Of a stretch of DNA of 64,000 nt, positions 50,322-61,030 are shown piece by piece. How positions within the stretch are numbered: position 1 is the stretch's first letter; each line of letters opens with the position of its first letter. The notes beneath the pieces were generated by a model. It made no database searches. It saw only the letters and a program-made list of their open reading frames with translations, and had not been told where the DNA came from. Origin of the DNA: Lathyrus oleraceus (lineage: Eukaryota; Streptophyta; Magnoliopsida; Fabales; Fabaceae); NCBI RefSeq assembly GCF_024323335.1, contig NC_066585.1:531416582-531480581 (forward strand), read 5' to 3'. The translations under genes were made by a program, and so were the position numbers.

Positions 50322-51159
50322 TGTAACGTCCCAGACTGCTTTCAGGATTACCGAATGACCCCACAAACTAACACGGGTCTTTTTAGCATGCTTTGTCCTC
50401 ACTCACACGCTTTCTAGAAGGTCGCCCATCCAAATACTAATGCAAGTCAAACCTCCTTAAATATGGAGTTGTTATTTATCAGGCTACCGAAAAAAAAGAT
50501 GCATCTTGTTGGTACAGGTAGTATCAATCAATCCTTATACGTCATCCTTCAACCATGCCGACTCATCCCCGCATAGCCTCAGGTTTCCTCTCATTCCGAT
50601 ATGAATTTGACGACCATTTTCCATCCTCTTCGGCCCTAAGTGTTACATCCACTCTCCGCCCTCTTCGGCCTTAAGTGTTACATCCATTCTCCGTCCTCTT
50701 CAGCGTTGGATGTTACATGCCCATCAACTTCTTCATGGTTCGTCCCCGAACCATATCGTAATGGGAGAGGTTTAACCCTTATACCATTTGTAACACCCCA
50801 GACTACTTTTAGGATTATCGACAAACCCCACAAGCTAACACATGTCTTTTCATCATGTTTTGTCCCTACTCACACGCTTTCCAAGAAATTCCCCAAAGGT
50901 TACTCATTCAAATACTACTCTAAGTCAAACTTCCTTAATTATGGATTTCTTATTTGTTAGAATACCAAAAAGAAGATGCATCTTATTGGTATAGGTAGTA
51001 CCAATCAATCTTTATAAGTCATCCCTTAGCCATGTAAACCCATTTCTGCACAGCCTCAAGATCCCTCTCACTCCGATGTGAATTCGGTGACCACTCTCCT
51101 TCCATTTCGGCCTTGAGTGTTACATTCACTCTCCGTCCTCTTCGGCCTCGGGTGTTACA
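50322..51159 (-). mobile_element. Cassandra-type TRIM with 5S rRNA-like LTRs
   Basis: Direct repeats 50322-50717 and 50789-51159 (396 and 371 bp) begin TGTAAC and end GTTACA. They flank an interior of only 71 bp with a degenerate primer site TGGTATAAGG next to the 5' LTR. Each LTR on the minus strand holds a stretch like 5S rRNA: AGAGTAGTATTTGAATGAGT followed by AACCTTTGGGGAA corresponds to the 5S segment around AGAGTAGTACTAGGATGGGT; the other copy has GTATTTGGATGGGCGACC. No protein is encoded. It sits in copia gag. The target duplication is not clean (AGTT on the right is repeated near the left end). Confidence 0.82.
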
Positions 51160-51959
51160 TGTAACTCTCGTGCCTCTAGACTGCTTTGCATCTCTTCAAT
51201 TCTCATGGTGCTAATATCCTTAGAATGTTCAATTGCTATAACAATGTAATCAAACTTAGGAGTAAGAGATCTAAGTACATTCTCAATGATACTTTTTTCA
51301 GAGAGATTTTCTCCACACGGCTTCATCTCATTTGTGATCATAATCACTTTTGAGATGTAGTCAGATACCTTATCATTGTTCTTCATGATGAGTTTCTCAT
51401 ACTGTTTACGTAGAGACTGAAGCTTCACCTTCTTCACTGATGCATCACCACCATAGCATCGTAGTGTGTCTCACTTAACCTTCATCGTTGTCGAATCAAC
51501 GATTTTGTCAAACACATTCACATCCACACACTGATGGATGTAGAACAACGTCTTCTGATCCTTCTTCCTCAGATCACCCTGAGCATTTCTCCCCGCATTC
51601 GTTGCATTTTTTGTAAGTGCAATCAGAACGTAACCGTCATTGACGAGATCAAGAATATTTTGAGCGCCGAACAACACATGCATTTGAATCATCCACCGAT
51701 TTCATTTCTTGTCATCGAACACTGGAAGCTTGGTACTCAGATTGCCGTTTTCGTTCATCTTCAACCTTGTGCAATACACTCAAATCTCACCAAACACTAG
51801 TGTTTTCCAATCCCGCAGAATCAAGAAATTTGATTTTGTTACGATTCCGATCAAACGTTCAACACGAATTCAAGAAACAAAATCAATCACACGCCTCACC
51901 GTTCACTCGTGTTTTCCTGTGTTTCCTTGTGGATCTGAACTGGAACTCTAGATACCAAT

Positions 51960-51993
51960 TGTTGGTGTACAAGTTGAAACAAATGAAGATGGG

Positions 51994-52045
<52 letters not shown>

Positions 52046-52316
52046 AAATTCTAACAAACTTCCACTAACGATTACACACAGAAATTGGTTGCACACACGC
52101 TGCACTACAATACTCAATGGATACAACTATTGACAACTACAATATTATATATACACAAATAATATTGTCACATATGAGAAATACTAAAATACTGAATTAC
52201 TCTTCAACATTGACCCACTAGGTTGGATCTTCAAAATCAGACTATAACCTCACTCCTATGCAATGGTAGCAGACTGCCTCTTTACTCTGATCTGTATTCG
52301 CGTTTCTGTTCTAACA
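51960..52316 (-). repeat. LTR of the copia fragment, with GA microsatellite
   Basis: 357 bp; it starts TGTTAGAAC at 52316 on the minus strand and ends at 51960, followed by TTGGTATCTAGAG (primer site 51946-51957). A GA run of about 48 bp lies at 51996-52043. Confidence 0.75.
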
Positions 52317-52583
52317 AATCTCACCGAAGTACTTTCGTGTAACTCTTAACGAAAGAGAGAAACTAGAAAAAAATAGTGTAGGGATAGTCATTTATATTGC
52401 AAATCATAAAATAGTACAAGGAACTAATTCATAGGAAAAGTCCTCATGATTTGGAAGCAATGAAAATGCAACCCACAAGAACATTTCCACTCAATTATTT
52501 TTCAAACAGCTTTGCTTTGATTATGCAGCAACTTCATAGACAGTTGAACGAAATTTCCTTAAAACTGTTGACCCGTTCCACAC
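52317..52583. other. Unassigned AT-rich stretch within the broken RLP
   Basis: No similarity to RLP or to the copia fragment is recognised. It may be intron-like filler or another remnant. Confidence 0.4.
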
Positions 52584-53060
52584 TTGAGATTTCACAGCTT
52601 ACATTCACTTTCTGTCCTTGATCATTCCTCTAACAAGTCGAATGGGTCACTACAACTAGACAAGCTTTTGGAGCCTAGAAATTTAACAGCACTAGACCTT
52701 TCATACAACAACATATCAATCATTGCGAATGTTGAAAATGATGATCATACTTCCTTTCCCAATATTAGCACTCTAAGTTTGGCATCTTGCAACCTAAAAA
52801 CCTTTCCTAGTTTCTTGAGAAACAAATCCAGCTTAACCATTCTGGACCTTTCAAGAAATCAAATTAAAGGAAAAGTGCCCAAACTGGATATGGAAGCTTC
52901 AAAATCTTCAAAGCCTTAATGTTTCTCATAATATGCTTACTAATTTGGAAGGACCATTGCAAAACTCCACATCAAACTTGGTAGGCGTTGACCTTCATAA
53001 CAACCAATTCAAGGGACCAATACCTATTTTGTCTACTCAAAATATTGTTTCTACTTTATG

Positions 53061-53579
53061 ACCCTGTGTGAGAGTTGCATGGAAATGCTAATAGTAAAAA
53101 TGAGTACTTCCACAGAACATGTCTAATGATTCAAAATCTTTGATACTTTCAAAAGATAATGGTGTTTTTCTTGACAAAATATTTTGCTAGAAGTATGTAA
53201 ACATCATTTAGTTGTCTCTAAGCATTTGAGGTATTAGTCCATCAAATGTGTTGCATCCAAATCAATGGCAGGATATTTACTTCAAACCAGAATTGCAAAA
53301 ACTAAAACATGTATTATGGAGAAATGCAGCATTGCGGAGTAATGGATATAATGCATAAATAGAATGGACATTAATTTACATATCAAAACGTTCAGATCTC
53401 AACAAAGGCTGTAGAATAATTTGCAGAAATTAGAAAGTCAGAAACTAGTCTTCCACACTTTACGGGAATATTAAAAGCGTGTTATATATTATCACATAGA
53501 ATTATGCATAAACAACAACAAATGCAGAAATATAAAATACTATTATACTAATTAGCACACACATTAGATCCTAATGCAA
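53061..53579. other. Convergent intergenic region between the two RLP copies
   Basis: AT-rich with no reading frame. It contains the 3' flank of the intact minus-strand RLP. No clear terminator-like element can be assigned in a plant context. Confidence 0.5.
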
Positions 53580-56252
53580 CTACCACCTTAAAACAATGTA
53601 TGTTTTTCCTCTGTCAGTTGCATATTCAAGATGCATCCATGGAAAAATCCTGCAGAGAATTTTGTCCGCAAGTTTCCAATAACCTACCCTCCATTTCTTC
53701 CAAAACATGACAGGACCAATGATCATTCCGAGTCCAAAAACAAATCCCAATTCAACACTTAAAAAGTTCCAGTCTATTGAGCAAACTAGTCTTTCACATG
53801 CTGGTTGTGAATGCAAGTCCTTGGTTTTACCATCTGGTATTTCATTCAATGGAAGACCATATAGTCCATCATTTCCTTCAAAGGAAGAAGCTGAAAATGA
53901 TTGAAGTTGAGTACCTGTTGGGATTTTCCCCACAAAATGATTGAAAGAAAGGTTCAAATAAGAAAGAAAGGACAAACTTGATAGTTGCACTGGAATTTCA
54001 CCAACCAAGGAGTTATTTGAAAAGTCCAAGGACTCTAACTGTTTCAGATTCCCTATCGAAGATGGGATTTCACCTGAAAGACCATTGTTTGAAAAATTCA
54101 AAATATAAAGGGCTTTCAAGTCCATCAAAGACTCGGGTATTGGTCCTTCAAAAAAATTGGATGAGAAATCAATGGCTTTGAAAATTGTTAGAATTTTAAC
54201 CAAATCCTGTCGTTGGCCTTTACATGTAACTGTAACACTATCGTGATAATATGGGTAGTACCGTGACATCATGTAGTTGATGCCAAGTGCAACATATTCA
54301 TCATATATCATTCTGTCCCAGGTTGTAAAATACTCTCTAGGTAGTTTTCCATTGAAGTTGTTGAAAGCAATGTCCACAATTTTAATCGATTTCCAAGGTT
54401 TATTTTCCGAACATTCTATGGATCCATAAAATCTGTTGTTCCTCATAACCAAGACACTAAGTGTTTGTATGTCATTTAAGAAGCATGGAAAATGATCAAC
54501 CATTTGATTTGATCCAATGTCCAATAACTCCAATGATGAGCAGTGGGATAGAGACCTGGGAATTGGCCCTTGTAATTGATTTCCATGGAAGTTCAATCGG
54601 GTTACAGAACAAGAATTTGGAAACATATCTGGTATGGGGCCAGTGAGAGTATTATTTCTCAAATCTAATACTTCAAGGGTAGTCATTGTGATTAAACATG
54701 GAGGAATTGTTCCAGAAAAGTTGTTGAAGGAAATGTCAAGAACTTGAAATTGCGAAGCATTGCATAAGTAATCAGGGATGCTTCCATGTATATTATTGTT
54801 AGAAAAAGATAGGAAATTCATGTATGATAGGGAACTACCAATATCTTGCGGGAAAGCAGAAAAATGATTGTTTGAGTAGTCCAAAAAAGAAGCTTGTTTG
54901 GGGAAAGCAGATATTGACCCCTGCAGTTTGTTGTGAGAAATATTAAGTGAATGAAGATCTTGTAGATTGCCAAACCAGTTTGGTATTTCTCTTTGGATTT
55001 GGTTATCTGAAAGGTCTAGATTAGTCAATGTGGATTGATTTACCAAAAAACTTGGGAAATTTTTTAAGTTGCAGGATGCCAAACCCAAAACATTAAAGTT
55101 TGGTATTAAAGAAAAATCAACATTTGTAACATTCTCAATAACTGATATGTTGTTGTGAGAAAGGCCAAGTCTATATAAATTTTTAAGCTTCAAAACCTCA
55201 TCTAGATGCAGTGGCCCATTCAACATGTTAAAGGAAAGATCAATCACCTCCATTAATGGGAGTGTAAAAAGGGATGAAAGAATTTGACCACTTAAATTAT
55301 TATGAGAAAGGTCTAGGTAGGTAAGGTGTGTGAGGTTTGACAATGAACGTGGAATTTGACCACTTAAATTATTATGAGAAAGGTCTAGGTAGGTAAGGTA
55401 TGTGAGGTTTGACAATGAGTTAGGAAATGTTCCATAGAGTTTACAATCATAAAGACTGAGGGTGGTTAGATTTTTCAGATTGGCAAATGTTTCTGGAACC
55501 GAGGATGAAAAATTATTTCCATTAAGAATAAGGATGGATAGGTTCACTAGTTTTGTGAGGGAAGAATCAAGAGGTCCTGATAGATCACAGCCAGACATGC
55601 TCAACTCTTGCAGGTCACGCAGCGGCAACAAAGCATTTCCCCATTCGTGTCCCATAGTTGGTATGCTTATATAATCTAGATACAGTTGCCTAAGACTGGT
55701 TAGATTTTGGAGAAATGTTGGTAGATTTCGGTTGTAGATTCTCGGGACTTGTTGTTTTGAAAAGTTACGATAAGAAGAGAGGTCAAGAGTAACTAACCTT
55801 GTAAGCTTTGAAATCTCCATAGGAATATTCCCCACATTGTAACAATTTGACAAATTCAGATAACTCAACATCACCAACTTACTGAATCCAGATGGAATGG
55901 GAGAATTGAAATTGTTATAAGCCAAATTCAGTTTTTGGAGATATTGGAGATAAAAAATACTACTTGCACTTTCAAATCCACCATAGATATATTCTTCACT
56001 AAGGTCAAGGCCAATAACATTTCCCTCATTTTCACACGTTACACCACTCCAATTACAGCAAGGGGTGTTTTCATTCCACATTTTTAGTTTGGTGGAAAAT
56101 TGAGGATCAAATGTGAGATTGCTTTTTAATTGAAGCAACAATGATTGTTGATCTTGGAGACATTTGACAGAGACAACAACAGTGAGATGAATGAAGCAGT
56201 AGCAGAGAAGGAATGAAAGCAAAATAGTTCTCATTGTTATCTCTATTTGCAC
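53580..56252 (-). CDS. Receptor-like protein, Ve1/Cf type (extracellular LRR, no kinase)
   Basis: An intronless frame of 890 codons. The first ATG is at 56252; the ATG six codons on (MRTILLSFLLCYCF) starts directly at the signal peptide and may be the real start. The order is signal peptide (to about residue 32), LRR N-cap with CCNWSGVTC, then about two dozen LRRs with LxxLxxLxLxxNxLxGxIP spacing. A non-LRR island follows (about YFTTWDRMIYDEYV to TCKGQRQDL), with more LRRs ending GKIPTGTQLQSFSASSFEGN. A transmembrane helix (SVELGFVFGLGMIIGPVMFW, with GxxxG spacing) and a short basic tail without kinase end the protein. Such proteins sit in the plasma membrane, work with SOBIR1-type kinases and sense pathogen molecules. 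At 890 residues it is shorter than Ve1 (about 1050). A 72-bp exact-length LRR duplication lies at 55281-55424. Confidence 0.9.
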   Translation of the reverse strand: MQIEITMRTILLSFLLCYCFIHLTVVVSVKCLQDQQSLLLQLKSNLTFDPQFSTKLKMWNENTPCCNWSGVTCENEGNVIGLDLSEEYIYGGFESASSIFYLQYLQKLNLAYNNFNSPIPSGFSKLVMLSYLNLSNCYNVGNIPMEISKLTRLVTLDLSSYRNFSKQQVPRIYNRNLPTFLQNLTSLRQLYLDYISIPTMGHEWGNALLPLRDLQELSMSGCDLSGPLDSSLTKLVNLSILILNGNNFSSSVPETFANLKNLTTLSLYDCKLYGTFPNSLSNLTYLTYLDLSHNNLSGQIPRSLSNLTHLTYLDLSHNNLSGQILSSLFTLPLMEVIDLSFNMLNGPLHLDEVLKLKNLYRLGLSHNNISVIENVTNVDFSLIPNFNVLGLASCNLKNFPSFLVNQSTLTNLDLSDNQIQREIPNWFGNLQDLHSLNISHNKLQGSISAFPKQASFLDYSNNHFSAFPQDIGSSLSYMNFLSFSNNNIHGSIPDYLCNASQFQVLDISFNNFSGTIPPCLITMTTLEVLDLRNNTLTGPIPDMFPNSCSVTRLNFHGNQLQGPIPRSLSHCSSLELLDIGSNQMVDHFPCFLNDIQTLSVLVMRNNRFYGSIECSENKPWKSIKIVDIAFNNFNGKLPREYFTTWDRMIYDEYVALGINYMMSRYYPYYHDSVTVTCKGQRQDLVKILTIFKAIDFSSNFFEGPIPESLMDLKALYILNFSNNGLSGEIPSSIGNLKQLESLDFSNNSLVGEIPVQLSSLSFLSYLNLSFNHFVGKIPTGTQLQSFSASSFEGNDGLYGLPLNEIPDGKTKDLHSQPACERLVCSIDWNFLSVELGFVFGLGMIIGPVMFWKKWRVGYWKLADKILCRIFPWMHLEYATDRGKTYIVLRW
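55281..55424 (-). repeat. Tandem 72-bp duplication of one LRR inside the RLP
   Basis: Two nearly identical 72-bp units (starts 55281 and 55353) encode LTYLDLSHNNLSGQI twice. 72 bp is 24 codons, one LRR, so the frame is kept. Confidence 0.88.
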
Positions 56253-56520
56253 TTAGTTATGTGACAGATGATAGTCTTATAGATGATGTTTTAGGCTGCA
56301 AAAGTATAACAGAAGTTTCCTTGAAAAGAGGTTTGAAAGATAGGATGGAAAATAACACTCCATACTTTTCTTCTAGGTTGAAATTTAGAAAGCAACATTC
56401 ATTGACAATATGATATTTTAATTTGTCACAGAAACATCTTAGTAAGAAAATAAAAACTGAGAACAAATTTTAAAATATAAAGAATCTAAACGGTATATTT
56501 TAAAATTTTATAATAAATCA
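56253..56520 (-). promoter_or_regulatory. Upstream region of the intact RLP
   Basis: The only non-repeat DNA upstream of the RLP is about 270 bp, after which an LTR remnant begins. A CTATAAGA word on the minus strand (about 56275-56282) is a weak TATA candidate but lies very close to the ATG. The ORF at 56257-56466 looks accidental. Confidence 0.35.
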
Positions 56521-58639
56521 AAAAGATGTCACCATCATTTATATCATTTGCATGACATCTATCATCTTTGCATTACTAACCTATTGAAAATACAAAAGAT
56601 TTTCTACTTTGTTTGTCTTAAGCTAGGGTTTTGCACCAAGAGTTTTCAAAGATTGATCAATCAAGACTTGGCATGAGTTTCAACATTTCAAACTCCTCAT
56701 CCTTCCCAAGTGATCAAGTGACTTCCATCAACAAGAATCAAGTTCAAGATCATTCCATCTCAAATTCATCAAGGCCAGAGTTCATCTGATACACTTAACT
56801 AGGGTTTTGACCCAAAGTCAATTGATTGTCTTTTTAGCCAAGGCATGATCCCAAAGCTTGAAGTATGGTTCAAAGAATTCAAATAAATCATAAGTGATCC
56901 ATTCACATCATCTAATGTGCCCAAGAGATCTCATTCATTAAAGATTGCAAGAATTGGATTCATCTGATACAAAGTCAACTAAGGCAAAGTCAAAGTTTGA
57001 CTTTTGACATTTTTGGTCAACCGTAGACTTCTCAACTCAAGGATCATGAAAATATGGTTGATGGATGCATTTGATCAAGAGAAAACAATAAGTTGTAGGT
57101 TACTTGCAAAAAGGGTAAGATTTGGTTTTGTAAATTTTTCAAAGTTACGAAAAAAATACATGTTCAAGTACCCAACTTTTCAAGGTCATAACTTGTGATC
57201 CAAGTCACCATTTTCTTTGATCCACTGATCAGATTAAATGTATTAATTCATACTTCAACTTTGTCCTTGATGATTGATTCCCTAAAAATGCAAGAATTTC
57301 AAGTTATGAAGCCATGAAGTTGGTACCATAAAATTGAAACACTTAGAAAAAATTTCAACCAAATCTGCCTTCAAAAAGTGACTTACTTGATCATCATTTT
57401 TCACCATTATCCACATTGATTCAAACAAAACTCCAAACATGAAAGTTGTATAGGATGATCTTAGCTTTCCAAAAAGTCCAAGAGTATGAAATTTTCATAT
57501 TTGAGCTAGGAGTTTCGAAGAGATGAAGTTGGCTCTCCAAATCTGAATTTTGGGTCATCTTCATGGCAAGTTCATCATGTAACCTTGAGACAAAGCTACA
57601 TAATATTACTTTGCAGGCTATCTTGCTTCTAAATCTCACTCTAATCAGAATATCACACACACTTTTGAACCATTATCCAAGCAACCAAGTCATTACACAA
57701 TGAATCATTCCATTTTTGGTATAAAGGTTACACTTCCATTTATGTAAAGTGACTTTAACCCAATATTAAGTACCATTGAGCTCCCAAATGACTTTGGTTT
57801 TGAGACATACCAACTCTAAACCTCAAGTCAACTCCTACACTTCAGACAAAGCTCAACAAAACACTACATCCACCTCATGCTTTTGTCATGCTTCCCACTT
57901 GGTGTTTTGTGCAAGAACTAACCAAGCAAGTAAATTAGTACAAGTCACGATTATTTTATGATATCTGAAGCTTCTTGAACCCTCAAGGATTACTATAAAT
58001 AGAGGATAAATACTCATCTATCCACCAAGTTCACCAAGCAAAACTTCATTTTCCAAGCTTTTGACCTTAACCTCCATTTCTCTCATCTTGCTCGTGCATT
58101 CTATCAACCAAGGTTTTCAATCACCTTCTGGGAGTTCATAAGCATTAGGAGAAGAATAAAACAGTAGCTGAAAGTGGTATTGAAAAGGCATTGGATCTTA
58201 CTCCAATAGGTATATTCTTGCACTTCGAAACTCACTATACATGCATCATTTCCATGTGATTTCTGAAGTAAATATGTAGCATTTATTGTATTAAGGTTGA
58301 TCATTAACTCATGCATTTTATCTTGTTGTTTATGTGAATTTAAGTTGCATGAAACCTAAAGTTACAGTTCTGGTTTTGGCCTTCGTGCATCTTCATCTTT
58401 GAGTATTAGCCAAAACCTATCGTGTAATGTGTTCCTTACATTTTTCTAAGCAATTTTGATCTTTATTTCATGAAAAATGGTTGAGAAATGAGAGAGATAT
58501 GATTGATGGAAGATTTGAAAAATAATGAAAGAAAAAACAAAAATAAGAGAGAGAGGTTGAAGAAGATGCTGACATGGTATGGAAAAGTCAAATCAAATGA
58601 GTTTTTATAATATATATAATCCATTGTGTTATAATGAAT

Positions 58640-58790
58640 GGATGTATAGTCACCTCAGTGGTAGAAGTGTATGCCCTGAGTCACTTAGAACCAAAAGGTT
58701 TTGGGTTCAAATCCCCCCATCCCTAGACTTTAGTTTTTATTTTTCCAAACAGTGCATGGAACCCCAAGGACGTAGGTTCGAACCTGGTCA
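58640..58790 (+). repeat. tRNA-like (SINE-like) segment with Pol III boxes
   Basis: An A-box-like CACCTCAGTGG (about 58650) is followed 55 bp later by a B-box GGTTCAAATCC (58703). A second T-arm-like GGTTCGAACCTGG lies near 58776. It lacks a foldable acceptor stem, so it is not called a tRNA gene. Confidence 0.45.
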
Positions 58791-59721
58791 GTGTAATATT
58801 TATTTTTTCTCACTTGTTAAATGTTCATTTTTCTTAATAACTTCATGATCCCTTAATATTTTTGACACATTCTTTTTGCCATGTGTTCATGAGAATGTCT
58901 ATTTTATGAATCCACAAAAAAATCACAAAAAATAATATTTATTTTGACCATTTTATTAGGTAGAAAACTAGTGCATTTTATGTTGTTTTTAGGCCTTTTA
59001 ATGGATTTTCTTTTATTGTTTATTTGTTCTAAGTGATCATAGATGTTTGTGTGACCAATGTATATTTGTTTAGGTCTTGTTTGATGTTGGTAGCATTTTG
59101 TTTGCTTAAACATGATCATATTTTGGGTATTATACCATGATTATATGGCCTTGTTTTAAAATATTAGTGATTGATTATTTAAATGAAACTTAGGGTTTTG
59201 TTTAGATGAATATTTTGAAGCATCTTGATGCATGATTAGGGTTTTTACTTAAGCTTGTTCTTATCATGAACTTTGATCCAAGTTTAATGTTTATTTTGTG
59301 AAGACTTATAATGTGATGCATGTTTGACCTAAGTTGATTCATGTTGTGTTTACCATGTACCAATGAATGCCTTTACCGTATCAAATATGATTTTGTATTC
59401 ACCATCAATGTGTTGTGTCTTGTGATGTTATGTGAAACTTCGTCATGTCTTGTTTATGTTTATCTCAATGCCTAAAAACCGTGATCAATATTGTCATTCA
59501 TACCTCACTCACCTTGTGATTGCCATTGTATCTAGCCATATTTTGTGTCTTGATGTTAATGCATGTTAAACCTTGTTATTGTTTATATCCAAGGAAAAGG
59601 AATCATGGCATTCTTGTCATTTTACATGTGTGTGTTCATCTGCATCCTTTACAACTTTGCTTCCCCCTTAATCCAAAACTTCTAGATGTAATCTTAGGTT
59701 CCTCTCAATGTAAACCTTAGG

Positions 59722-59726
<5 letters not shown>

Positions 59727-59788
<62 letters not shown>
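59727..59788. repeat. CT microsatellite
   Basis: About 31 CT units in an uninterrupted run inside the LTR remnant. Confidence 0.95.
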
Positions 59789-59791
<3 letters not shown>

Positions 59792-60628
59792 TTATAACAA
59801 CTTTCATAATAAACTTTGACTTAGGTTATTGTTTTCTCTTTTATTTCTTAATCAAATGCTTCAAAACACTTAAGCATATTAAAAGATCTTTTCATAAAAC
59901 CTAAAAAACACAAACTTAATTCAAACACTTTTTCCACTTTGGCTTTTCCATGTTTAAAACCTTTTCATGAAAGGATTAGACACGAGTCATCCCTAGTTGA
60001 GATTTAAATCTCCTACCCCGTAACATTGTTGACATCGATATTGATTCGTTTCCATTTGGAAGAGGTATGTCGCATACTTGTTGATTCTATATCCAAGTGA
60101 GAGTCCTTATTTTAATTTGATGCAAAGATCTATCCTCCACATTTTGTGGTGGTTTAAAAGTGAGTTTTCTCCTTAAGATGACAATTTGTCTCTTTCTCAT
60201 AAAATTAACCCCAACGAATCCCTTCTTATTTTGAACCCAAACTACAAGGTTTTGATCCTTCATGGGCACGTAGGCATAAGACTCAATGTCTTTCCAAATC
60301 ATCAAACAATAAAAAGATGTTCTTTTTCTCATCTCCCCAATCAAATAGCAAACAATTTTAAACCAAACACATATATTTAAAAGGTTCCTGTAGAGTACTA
60401 CAAATGATTAGGGTGTTAATATCTTCCCTTTTCATAACACACCCATGTGCTTTAGAATCCCCCCCCCCCTTTCCTTAGCTTAAGTTTAATCTTCTAGCTT
60501 TGCATATACATATTGGGTTATTTTTTAATCGTTTCCCCTTACCTTGGATAAATTAAAGTTTGGTGGTGATATTTTGATTCATAAGTCAAGTCTAATCAAT
60601 AGCTTGGTCTCTGATTCTTCACCGTGAC

Positions 60629-61030
60629 AATAATAATCGTTGTGATATCTTTAACTTTTCATGAGTTCGAATATCAGCAAATTCATGATGTCTTCTGTAT
60701 TTTAGTTGTGCCTTTCATTTTTATTTATTTTTAAATAAAAAATAAAAATGATATCACTACAGTTGTTTAATCAAACTCTGGTAATATCTTTAACCTTTCA
60801 TGGGTTCGAATCCCATCTTCAACAAATTTATGATTTCTTCTGTATTTTAGTTACGTCTTTCATTTTTATTTATTTTTAAATAAAAAATAAAAGTGATATC
60901 ATTACGGTTGTTTAATCCAACCGTTGTGATATATTTTTTAATTTTATTTTTATTTTTAAACGTTTTAAACCTGACACTTTTTTATAAAATTCCATTAAGT
61001 AAACCATATATCACCACAGTTGGTTTAGAT
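60629..61030. repeat. 139-bp tandem repeat with a tRNA T-arm-like palindrome
   Basis: Two full units start at about 60642 and 60781 and a third partial at about 60920. Each has GATATCTTTAACYTTTCATG, a T-arm-like word (perfect in unit 2: ATGGGTTCGAATCCCAT, 60800-60816) and an A/T palindrome TTTATTTTTAAATAAAAAAT. Downstream ATATCACCACAGTTGGTTTA (61008) is roughly inverted to AATCCAACCGTTGTGATAT (60917). This looks like the subterminal end of a DNA transposon, but no ends or target duplication were found. Confidence 0.55.

Larger units (their letters stand above)
49572..52316 (-). mobile_element. 5' part of a Ty1/copia element (LTR, gag, protease), 3' part lost
   Basis: On the minus strand the order is LTR (51960-52316), primer site (51946-51957), gag with stops (about 51775 down to 50110), a degenerate zinc knuckle with an internal stop (about 50110), and protease LDTGFSNHLSGNK-like at 49648-49956. 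Integrase and RT are absent. Gag is interrupted by a Cassandra TRIM. The LTR start TGTTAGAACAG and the gag wording suggest an Ivana-like lineage (low certainty). The left edge, 49572 to about 49640, is approximate. Confidence 0.75.
48890..53060 (+). pseudogene. Broken receptor-like protein (LRR-RLP) gene carrying a copia fragment
   Basis: The first part (48890-49571) matches the N-terminal half of the intact RLP: WSGVTCDTEGNVIGLDLSGE, then LRRs up to AFCGLSGTF. The signal peptide and first cysteines are missing (CCNWSG reads YFNWSG), and a stop TAG occurs at 49188-49190. A copia fragment follows, and LRRs resume at about 52591 (FPNISTLSLASCNLKTFPSF) with stops and frameshifts to about 53060. 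Some LRRs between the two parts are lost. It is on the opposite strand to the intact gene, with 3' ends facing each other. Confidence 0.85.
56521..60628 (+). repeat. Ogre/Tat-type LTR remnant (left end approximate)
   Basis: Late in the stretch the order of motifs matches other Ogre LTRs here: AACTACAAGG and GCACGTAGGCATAAGAC (60229-60280), GGGTGTTAATATCTTCCC (60410), then TGGTGGTGAT (60561) about 60 bp before a GTGACA end at 60628. A TATA box CTATAAATAGAGG lies at about 57990. The start near 56521 (GATGTCACCATC, CATTTGCATGAC) resembles the Ogre LTR start but lacks the first bases, and no target duplication was found. ORFs are short and unconvincing. Confidence 0.6.
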
